From NCBI RefSeq assembly GCF_000016525.1, contig NC_009515.1, forward strand, positions 1,514,501 through 1,578,500: a stretch of DNA of 64,000 bases. The letters run 5' to 3'. Position 1 is the stretch's first letter; every line of letters starts with the position of its first letter. The notes beneath the pieces are model-generated. The model saw nothing but the letters and a program-made list of their open reading frames with translations, ran no database searches and was not told where the DNA came from. The position numbers were made by a program, and so were the translations under genes. The stretch is from Methanobrevibacter smithii ATCC 35061 (GTDB taxonomy: Archaea > Methanobacteriota > Methanobacteria > Methanobacteriales > Methanobacteriaceae). Positions 58,065 through 64,000 of this stretch are shown piece after piece.

Positions 58065-59458
58065 ATGTAATAATATTAACTGAAGGTGGAAAAGACTACG
58101 GTTTTGGTCATGTAGCAAGATGCAGCTCAATATATCAGGCTTTTAGAAAATTCTGCATAACACCTCAATTTATTGTTAATGGAGACAAATCAATTGATGC
58201 GATTTTGCAAAATATTGATTATACTATTTATGACTGGCAGAATATGGAATTTGCTGATGATGATATTGTTATTATAGATTCATATCATGCACCACTCGAA
58301 TTTTACCAGAAAATAGCTAAAACAACTGCACTGGCTATTTATATTGATGACAATAATCGTATAGATTATCCTGACGGAACAGTTGTAAACGGAACAATCC
58401 TTGCAACAACCAAAAGAAAAGATGCACTGTACGGTTCAAAATACATTCCGCTTAGACAGGATTTCTGGAACACAAAAATAATTGATGTTAATGATGAAAT
58501 AAGAAATGTTTTAATTACTTTAGGTGGAAATGATTTAAGAAATCTGACTCCGAAAATCCTAAATTTGCTGAAAAATGAGGATTTTACAAAAAAGGTCATT
58601 ATAGGAAATAGCTTTGATAATGTTGGTGAAATCGAGGAGTTTGATGATGAACTGATTTATTCTCCAGACAGCAGGCAAATGCTTGAGGCTATGGAAAGCA
58701 CAGATTTGGCTATTTCATCAGCAGGTCAGACATTATATGAACTTGCAAGAGTAGGTGTTCCGACAATTGCTGTCGGGGTTGTTGATAATCAGATAAACAA
58801 TATTAAAAACTGGCAGAAGCAGGGTTTCATTGAGTTTGCAGGATTTTGGGATGATGAAGATTTGGGGGAAAATATTTTAGCCAAACTCGAGTTGCTTAAA
58901 GATTTTGATTTAAGAAAAGAAAAACAGAATAGAGCAATAAGTGCCGTTGATGGTAAAGGTTCACTGAGAATAGCTAAAACTGCTCTAAACAAGTATTACA
59001 GGAAAAATTCTGTTTTTAGAGAAATTAAAAAAGAGGATTGTCTTAAAATATTTGAAATAGCTAATGATGAGGAAGTAAGAAAAAGCTCATTTAATTGTGA
59101 TAAAATAGATTTGGAAACTCATAAAAAATGGTTCAATAGGATATTAAATGATGATACAACAGGATTTATGGTTTTGGAATACGGTCAGGATATTATAGGT
59201 CAGCTGAGATTTGATTTTGATGAAAAGTATCCTGTTATCAGCATCAGCCTAAATAAAAAATATAGAGGCTTGGGATTATCCAAATATCTGTTGAATAATG
59301 GAATAAATTATATTAAAGAGAATTATAATCAGAATACTTTAATTGCTGACATTAAAAAAAGCAATGCAAGGTCAATTTCATTTTTTGAGGCTATGGGATT
59401 TAAAAAAGAATATGAAATCAGAAACGGCAGTGCTTTAAGATTTATTTACAGAGGCTAA
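58061..59458 (+). CDS. PseG-PseH fusion (UDP-sugar hydrolase + N-acetyltransferase)
   Basis: A 465-aa two-domain enzyme. Residues 1-~305 are PseG: TEGGKDYGFGHVARCSSIYQAF, VIIDSYHAP, LITLGGNDLRN, DLAISSAGQTLYELARVGVP; it removes UDP from UDP-diacetamido-trideoxy-altrose. Residues ~320-465 are a GNAT of PseH type: FREIKKEDCLKIFEIANDEEVRK, ISLNKKYRGLGLSKYLLN (acetyl-CoA loop), ARSISFFEAMGFKKE; PseH acetylates the 4-amino group before the PseG step. Fusing them joins two consecutive reactions. Translationally coupled to the cytidylyltransferase gene. Confidence 0.93.
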   Translation: MNVIILTEGGKDYGFGHVARCSSIYQAFRKFCITPQFIVNGDKSIDAILQNIDYTIYDWQNMEFADDDIVIIDSYHAPLEFYQKIAKTTALAIYIDDNNRIDYPDGTVVNGTILATTKRKDALYGSKYIPLRQDFWNTKIIDVNDEIRNVLITLGGNDLRNLTPKILNLLKNEDFTKKVIIGNSFDNVGEIEEFDDELIYSPDSRQMLEAMESTDLAISSAGQTLYELARVGVPTIAVGVVDNQINNIKNWQKQGFIEFAGFWDDEDLGENILAKLELLKDFDLRKEKQNRAISAVDGKGSLRIAKTALNKYYRKNSVFREIKKEDCLKIFEIANDEEVRKSSFNCDKIDLETHKKWFNRILNDDTTGFMVLEYGQDIIGQLRFDFDEKYPVISISLNKKYRGLGLSKYLLNNGINYIKENYNQNTLIADIKKSNARSISFFEAMGFKKEYEIRNGSALRFIYRG

Positions 59459-59461
59459 ATT

Positions 59462-60511
59462 ATGGAATTTAAAATTGAAGACAGATTAATTGGTGATGGA
59501 CATCCTGCATTTATAATAGCTGAGCTTTCAGCAAACCATATGAATGATTATGACATAGCTGTTAAAACTATAGAAGCAATGGCAAAATCTGGTGCAGATG
59601 CAGTTAAATTTCAGACCTACACTCCGGATACCATAACTTTAGACTGTGACAATGAGTATTTTCAGATAAAACAGGGAACAATATGGGACGGTCAGGTATT
59701 GTATAACCTCTATGAGGATGCATTTATGCCATGGGATTGGCAGCCTAAACTGAAAAAGGTAGCTGAAGATTTGGGGTTAATTGTATTTTCTTCACCCTTT
59801 GATGAAACTTCAGTTGATTTTTTAGAAGATATGGATATGGGAGCATATAAAATTGCATCTTTTGAAATTACAGATATTCCATTAATTGAATATGTAGCAA
59901 GCAAAAACAAACCGGTTATAATCTCAACAGGAATAGCTTCAAAAGAAGACATTGATTTGGCCATTAAAACATGTAAGGATGCAGGTAATGATAAAATAGC
60001 TGTTTTAAAATGCACTTCATCTTATCCTGCTCCATTGGAAGAAATAAATCTTAAGACAATTCCTGATTTAAAAGAAAACTTCAAAACAGTTGTCGGACTT
60101 TCAGACCATACTTTAGGCAGTGATGTAGCTGTTGCATCTGTAGCTATGGGAGTTAAAATAATTGAAAAACACTTTATTTTAGACAGAACTATGGAAGGTC
60201 CTGATTCAGACTTTTCAATGGAACCTGATGAATTTAAGCAGATGGTTGATTCAATAAGAAATGTTGAAAAAGCTCTGGGCAAAGTTAGCTATGAATTGTC
60301 TGATAAAATGAAGGCAAACAGGGAGTTTTCAAGATCATTATTTGCAGTTAAAGACATTAAAAAAGGAGAACTCATAACAAAAGACAATGTCAAATCAATC
60401 AGGCCAGGCTTTGGATTGCATCCTAAATATCTCTCAGAAATTATCGGATGCAGGGCTTCTGAAGATATTGACAGAGGAACTCCTTTTAAACTGGAATTTG
60501 TAAACAAATAA
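59462..60511 (+). CDS. pseI: Pseudaminic acid synthase
   Basis: A 349-aa NeuB-family enzyme. It condenses PEP with the hexose released by PseG. Marks: FIIAELSANHMNDYDIAVKTI, GADAVKFQTYTPDTITLD, VFSSPFDETSVDFLEDMDMGAYKIASFEI, VGLSDHTLGSDVAVASVAMGVKIIEKHFILDRTMEGPDSDFS. The C-terminal SAF (antifreeze-like) domain covers ~285-349 (SRSLFAVKDIKKGELIT...RPGFGLHP). Whether the product is pseudaminic rather than legionaminic acid is inferred from pseB and pseC. Last gene of the coupled run. Confidence 0.93.
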   Translation: MEFKIEDRLIGDGHPAFIIAELSANHMNDYDIAVKTIEAMAKSGADAVKFQTYTPDTITLDCDNEYFQIKQGTIWDGQVLYNLYEDAFMPWDWQPKLKKVAEDLGLIVFSSPFDETSVDFLEDMDMGAYKIASFEITDIPLIEYVASKNKPVIISTGIASKEDIDLAIKTCKDAGNDKIAVLKCTSSYPAPLEEINLKTIPDLKENFKTVVGLSDHTLGSDVAVASVAMGVKIIEKHFILDRTMEGPDSDFSMEPDEFKQMVDSIRNVEKALGKVSYELSDKMKANREFSRSLFAVKDIKKGELITKDNVKSIRPGFGLHPKYLSEIIGCRASEDIDRGTPFKLEFVNK

Positions 60512-60556
60512 ATTTAAATTAAAAAAGGGTTAATATATAATTTTAAGAGGTGCTTA

Positions 60557-61522
60557 ATGTCATTGAATGTTGGAGTTATAGGTGCTGGAGCAATGGGAAC
60601 AGCTATTTCTCAGTGTATTGCACCAAATACTAATAAATTGTTATTGTATGCCAGAAGAAAAGAAATCTGTGATGATATAAATGAAGGACATATTAACTGC
60701 GAGTATCATCCAAGTGTTAAACTGCATGAAAATATTAGGGCTGTCAATGATTTATGTGATCTGAAGGATGTTGATGTTATATTTTTATGTATTCCTTCAT
60801 CAGTTATGCGCCAGACAATGGTTCAGTTAAATGAAATAGTTTCAGATAAGTGTATTTTTGTAAGCACAGCTAAAGGAATTGAAAACAAGACAAATAAAAG
60901 AATGAGTGAAGTTATTAAAGAGGAAACCGGAAGATCTGCAGTAGTGTTATCCGGACCGAACATAGCTTCTGAAATGATGAAAAACCTGCCTTCTGCAACT
61001 ACAATAGCCAGTATAAAGAAAAAAGATCTGGAAATAGTCAAAAGTGTATTGTCAACTTCCAAACTTAAAGTTAACACTAATCATGATGTTATCGGAACTG
61101 AATTTTGCGGTATCATTAAAAATATTTTAGCTATTTCTCAGGGAATCTGTAAAGGAATGGGCATTAATGACAATGCTAAATTTGCAGTTTTCACCAAAAG
61201 TTATAATGAAACTAAATGTATTATTGAGAAATTAGGTGGAAACAGATCAACAGTAGATGATTACTGTGGATTTGGAGATATTATAACAGCATCTACATTA
61301 AATGTAAGTAGAAATCATACTTTAGGTATCTGGTACGGTCAGGGTGTATATCTGGATGAGCAGACAGGAGTTCTTTTTGAAGGGAAAAACACAGCTATTG
61401 TTCTTAAGGAAATCTGTGATAAGTTAAATATTGAATGTTTAACTGTTAATTTTGTTTATGATGTTATTATTTTGAAAAAAAGTCCTAAAAAAGCATTTTA
61501 TGCATTATGGGAAAAATTATAA
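60557..61522 (+). CDS. GpsA-like NAD(P)-dependent glycerol-3-phosphate dehydrogenase homologue
   Basis: A 321-aa protein with N-terminal VGVIGAGAMGTAI, FLCIPSSVMRQTM, VSTAKGIENKTNKRMSEV, VLSGPNIASEMM and the catalytic CGIIKNILAISQGI. GpsA makes sn-glycerol-3-phosphate, but archaeal lipids need the 1-phosphate, so this is unlikely to serve lipids. Near a TarI-like cytidylyltransferase and surface-glycan genes it may supply glycerol-3-phosphate, or a related polyol phosphate, for a wall or glycan substituent. AGAGGTG precedes the ATG. It follows pseI by 45 bases. Confidence 0.88.
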   Translation: MSLNVGVIGAGAMGTAISQCIAPNTNKLLLYARRKEICDDINEGHINCEYHPSVKLHENIRAVNDLCDLKDVDVIFLCIPSSVMRQTMVQLNEIVSDKCIFVSTAKGIENKTNKRMSEVIKEETGRSAVVLSGPNIASEMMKNLPSATTIASIKKKDLEIVKSVLSTSKLKVNTNHDVIGTEFCGIIKNILAISQGICKGMGINDNAKFAVFTKSYNETKCIIEKLGGNRSTVDDYCGFGDIITASTLNVSRNHTLGIWYGQGVYLDEQTGVLFEGKNTAIVLKEICDKLNIECLTVNFVYDVIILKKSPKKAFYALWEKL

Positions 61523-61550
61523 TTAATCTCATAATATGTCTATTTTATAT

Positions 61551-61606
61551 TTATTTTTTCAGTTTTAAAGCAATTTTTCTATTTTAAGTCAATTTAAGAT
61601 TAAACT
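61551..61606. repeat. Direct repeat, left copy (right copy at 62676-62732)
   Basis: The two ~56-bp copies start TTATTTTTTCAGTTT and match at about 50 positions with one inserted base. They bracket the region of small ORFs and hairpins and lie after a gene stop and before the next gene's promoter respectively. Confidence 0.6.
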
Positions 61607-61769
61607 GTTTTTTATAGCTATTTTTAATGTGTAATCAACAGATTTATATATTTTAAACATATATTGCTGGTTGTAGAATATGTTTTTATATGTGTTCGTC
61701 AGTGTTAAATAGGATATGTTATTATTTTATTTCTAAATTAATGGCAGTAAAATAGTTTTTCAATAGCTA

Positions 61770-61942
61770 ATGGGTGATGTTAATGTAAAAAAAGAGTTAA
61801 TATTAACTGCTGTACAAATCTGTGAATATCCAATTGTTAATCGTAGGCTATGAGATATCCGTCTTCACAATCGATGGATCAGATATTGTCTGAAGTTGTA
61901 TCTGCTACTGTAGCAGATTTTTCTGTTAATTTGGAGTTATAA
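61770..61942 (+). other. Two overlapping very small ORFs, doubtful
   Basis: 61770-61853 encodes 27 residues (MGDVNVKKELILTAVQICEY...) and 61850-61942 encodes 30 (MRYPSSQSMDQILSEVVSAT...). They overlap as ATGA, as coupled genes do, or they could be one frameshifted gene. Ribosome sites are weak and nothing is recognised. Confidence 0.25.
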
Positions 61943-62075
61943 TTCTAAAATCTTTATATAGTATATTTTAATGGCTACAATTTTTTAAAATGTCTTCAAC
62001 AAGCTTTAAATAATATTTAAACAATATTTTCCAAGTAAAAGCCTCAATTCTAATCAATAAGGGAGGTGGATAAAC

Positions 62076-62186
62076 ATGAAATTATTATTTTTAAGTAGTG
62101 TTTATTTAATTATCAGTTCAGTTTTTTCCGCATACTGCATTGGTGTTCTTTCCATTTTTCCTTGGGAGGTGAGATGGTGGAGTTAA
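62076..62186 (+). CDS. 36-aa membrane protein, first of a coupled pair
   Basis: MKLLFLSSVYLIISSVFSAY then CIGVLSIFPWEVRWWS. One membrane helix (residues ~3-27) with a Trp-rich C-terminus. It has a near-perfect GGGAGGTG site at 62061-62068, among the best in the window. The second small gene starts inside its end. Function unknown; candidates are a membrane toxin-type peptide or a small subunit of a membrane complex. Confidence 0.55.
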   Translation: MKLLFLSSVYLIISSVFSAYCIGVLSIFPWEVRWWS

Positions 62187-62269
62187 TTATCTTCATAATT
62201 GGAACATATTGGTTTAATATTGATTCATTTATTAAATCATTAATGATTCTGATTAATGGTGAAAGATAA
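62174..62269 (+). CDS. 31-aa membrane protein, second of a coupled pair
   Basis: MVELIIFIIGTYWFNIDSFI then KSLMILINGER. It is hydrophobic at residues ~2-14 and ~19-28. It has its own GGGAGGTGAG site (62164-62173) inside the end of the preceding gene, which it overlaps by 13 bases in another frame. Two strong sites in a row on such short frames argue that both are translated. Confidence 0.55.
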   Translation: MVELIIFIIGTYWFNIDSFIKSLMILINGER

Positions 62270-62296
62270 TAGCTCAATTTTCACTTCCATTTAACG

Positions 62297-62392
62297 GGTA
62301 ATTAAATATAAACAATTCAATGATGGGCTTTGAAAATTTAGTTTTCGTGAGGTCTTTTCCTTGAGATGGAAACTGTTTAATTACCTATTTTT
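62297..62392 (+). ncRNA. Long-range hairpin ending in a T-run
   Basis: GGTAATTAAA (62297-62306) pairs with TTTAATTACC (62376-62385), closing a ~70-base interior that holds a small GAAAA/TTTTC stem. ATTTTTTT follows. It could be a small structured RNA or the terminator of the small-ORF transcript. Confidence 0.45.
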
Positions 62393-62493
62393 TTAAATTA
62401 ATAGTTAAGTTTATATAATATTTTAATAATATGATAAATACAAGAGAATTACTTTTGAAGTAAGTCTCTATGGGAAAATAAATTTGATTAGAA

Positions 62494-62566
62494 TTTTAAT
62501 GTCTAATGCGGAATATTGTGGAGATTTTTCTCTGCAATAAGACATTAAATTTGATTTTTTTTTATC
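62494..62566 (+). ncRNA. Stable stem-loop with long T-run
   Basis: TTTAATGTCT (62494-62503) pairs with AGACATTAAA (62540-62549), continued by GC/GC and GGAGA/TCTC-type inner pairs. A run of 9 T's follows shortly after. Either a strong terminator or an independent small RNA; no gene ends nearby except the tiny pair 225 bases before. Confidence 0.5.
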
Positions 62567-62850
62567 ATTGATTTTTACTAATTTTTGAATATTTTTATTT
62601 AAATAATAATAAATAATGGATGTCATGTTTTTCAGTAATTTTTAAATTTTATTTCTTAATAACTCATTATTATCTTTATTTTTTCAGTTTCAATGCAATT
62701 TTTCTATTTTAAATCAATTTTAAGATTAGACATTGATTTTCAGATGTAATTTATAGTTTTGCATATTTTAAAGCTTGATCTTGTTAATTTTAGAATGAAT
62801 GTTTAGAAATACATTATTATAAATATAAAAAATAACAAAATCTAACTTTA

Positions 62851-63546
62851 ATGATATGTGCTGCACTACTTGCTGGAGGTATAGGAACCCGTTTGGATGT
62901 TGGAATGCCTAAGCAATTTTATTTAATAGCTGGTAAACCGATTTTAATACATTCTCTGGAAGCTTTCTTAAAAGTTGAAGAAATGGATGAAATTATAGTA
63001 TCTTCACCGAAAGAATGTGTTAATAAAACTAAAGATGTAATAAAAGAATATGACTTAACAGACCCAAGAATCACTGTTATAGAAGGTGGAAAAAGACGTA
63101 GTGATACAATTTTAAATTCCATTAACTACACTCTTGAAAATGATTATCCTAAAGATTCAATAATGGTTACTCATGATGCTGCAAGGATATTTGTAACTCC
63201 AAAATTAATTAAAGACAGTATAAGATATGCAAAACAGTATGGTGCAGCCAGTGCAGTTATTCCGGCTACAGATGTCATATTTGAATCTAAAAAAGACGGA
63301 ATATTAACTGACGTTCCAGACAGACAGTATTTGCTGCAGTCTCAAACACCCCAATCATTTAACATAAATCATTACATTGAAATTTACAGTGATTTGTCCG
63401 ATGAGGAAATTGACAAATTAGATGAAGCTATGATTTTGTTTCACATGAGGGGTCATGAAATTGGTTTATTTGAAGGAGATAGAACTAATTTTAAAGTTAC
63501 AAGACCATCAGATATTAAAATAGCTAATGCGATGTTAAGGGGATAA
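62851..63546 (+). CDS. IspD/TarI-family cytidylyltransferase
   Basis: A 231-aa protein with CAALLAGGIGTRLDVGMPKQF (nucleotide loop), VIEGGKRRSDTILNSINY, MVTHDAARIFVTP and a C-terminal FKVTRPSDIKIANAML. These fit 2-C-methylerythritol-4-phosphate and ribitol-5-phosphate cytidylyltransferases. Archaea make isoprenoids by mevalonate, so a TarI-like role (CDP-ribitol or another CDP-polyol for surface polymers) is more likely. It is followed three bases later by a surface-carbohydrate gene. No strong ribosome site. Confidence 0.88.
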   Translation: MICAALLAGGIGTRLDVGMPKQFYLIAGKPILIHSLEAFLKVEEMDEIIVSSPKECVNKTKDVIKEYDLTDPRITVIEGGKRRSDTILNSINYTLENDYPKDSIMVTHDAARIFVTPKLIKDSIRYAKQYGAASAVIPATDVIFESKKDGILTDVPDRQYLLQSQTPQSFNINHYIEIYSDLSDEEIDKLDEAMILFHMRGHEIGLFEGDRTNFKVTRPSDIKIANAMLRG

Positions 63547-63549
63547 ATA

Positions 63550-64000
63550 ATGGCTGATATTGTAATCTTTTATGAACTTCCGGAAAGGGAATTAAATAAT
63601 GCTAATCTTTTAAAAGCAGAATTTGAAAAAAGAGGATATTCTGTTGATATATTAGGTTATTATAATTACAGGGAACTTATTTTTCCAAGAAAATATAAAC
63701 CTAAATTATTGATTGGTCAGGCAGGTTATAACAATAATGACATTGAAAGATATACTGTCAGATTCAAACCTAAAATCGATAAGATACTTAATTTAAGATA
63801 TGAACAGGTAATAGCTAAAAGAATTCTTGATTCTAAAGCTCATTATCCAAAAGAGTATATGAAAAAAGCCAGTCATGTTTGCTGGAGTGAAAATATAAAA
63901 CAGGATATGATGGCTGAAGGAATTGATGAAAAAAATTTACCTGTTACTGGTGATATTAAAACAGATTTCTCAAATCACCGCTTTGATTCATTTTTCAAAA
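63550..64000 (+). CDS. Surface carbohydrate biosynthesis protein, N-terminal part (cut by right edge)
   Basis: 150 codons to the window end. It starts MADIVIFYELPERELNNANL then LKAEFEKRGYSVDILGYYNY, the pattern of a glycosyltransferase-B-like family in polysaccharide clusters (V-I-F-Y-E...L-L-x-A-E-L-E-x-R-G-Y). Later ...KPKLLIGQAGYNN and KASHVCWSENIKQDMMAEGI look like the second Rossmann-type part. It directly follows the TarI-like gene and may use its CDP-activated product. ATG 63550; the family is tentative. Confidence 0.7.
   Translation, partial: MADIVIFYELPERELNNANLLKAEFEKRGYSVDILGYYNYRELIFPRKYKPKLLIGQAGYNNNDIERYTVRFKPKIDKILNLRYEQVIAKRILDSKAHYPKEYMKKASHVCWSENIKQDMMAEGIDEKNLPVTGDIKTDFSNHRFDSFFK

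Larger units (their letters stand above)
61523..62850. other. 1.3-kb region of tiny ORFs, repeats and RNA hairpins
   Basis: No standard-sized gene. It contains a direct repeat (61551-61606 and 62676-62732), two short overlapping ORFs (61770-61942), a coupled pair of small membrane proteins (62076-62269) and two stable hairpins (62297-62385 and 62494-62549). A TATA-like CTTTATATAG near 61952 could drive the small genes. Confidence 0.6.

Noticed and set aside
62851-63546. IspD of the MEP isoprenoid pathway
   Set aside because: Archaea use mevalonate; the surface-glycan neighbourhood fits the TarI-like side of the family better.
1-64000. tRNA, rRNA or CRISPR loci
   Set aside because: Looked for cloverleaf-like GC-rich stretches and regularly spaced repeats and saw none.

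Overview
The window reads as a chromosome segment of a Methanobrevibacter-type gut methanogen close to M. smithii. It is strongly AT-rich. Its genes use GGAGG- or AGGTGAT-type ribosome sites and TATA-box promoters. It carries archaeal SRP19, an archaeal RecJ-like DHH protein, hypE, FmdE-like proteins and a giant DUF11 adhesin-like protein, all typical of that genus. I saw no tRNA, rRNA or CRISPR array.

Layout. 1-5.0 kb: two paralogous exported, membrane-anchored FmdE-like proteins (the first cut by the window edge) around a small His/Ser-rich membrane protein. 5.0-11.2 kb: hypE and an RDD protein, an unknown protein, a secreted SNase, a Cas4-like nuclease, a SPASM protein whose radical-SAM cysteine triad is missing, and a DEAD-box helicase. 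11.2-16.7 kb: a minus-strand run hemD > GT2 > glf > srp19 > recJ-like > HTH regulator. 16.8-20.1 kb: decayed accessory DNA with a broken, rearranged GNAT toxin around an antitoxin-like gene, a GT2, small ORFs, and a methyltransferase stopped by one TGA. 20.3-27.7 kb: a surface phospho-substituent cluster with two LicD proteins, two nucleotidyltransferase fusions, a class V aminotransferase and an ornithine-cyclodeaminase-family protein. 27.7-34.5 kb: insertion sequences and their remains. A 1,745-bp IS1182-type element interrupts a 560-aa gene whose frame is restored exactly when the element and one 6-bp target copy are removed. That gene precedes an Abi-C protein. Both proteins carry a HEPN-type Arg-Asn...His motif near the C-terminus, so the pair is the best candidate here for an undescribed (now disrupted) defence or toxin system. 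35-42.5 kb: SpoIIM, a DUF4143 ATPase, an Xre / ImmA-IrrE / PIN three-gene module and two tandem Na+-symporter paralogues. 43.2-54.9 kb: one 3,868-codon adhesin gene split by a TGA at a conserved Trp position. 55-61.5 kb: a pseudaminic-acid operon (pseB, pseC, SpsF-like cytidylyltransferase, PseG-PseH fusion, pseI) followed by a GpsA-like dehydrogenase. 61.5-62.85 kb: a 1.3-kb region with a coupled pair of tiny membrane proteins and two strong hairpins. 62.85-64 kb: a TarI/IspD-like cytidylyltransferase and the start of a surface-carbohydrate gene.

How it fits together: most of the window builds or displays the cell surface. Nucleotide-activated sugars (Pse, Galf), LicD-type phospho-substituents, probably CDP-polyols, and large wall-anchored or membrane-anchored proteins account for most of it. 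Intracellular housekeeping genes and decaying mobile, toxin and defence modules lie between. Functions are assigned from motifs read by eye; no database search was run.
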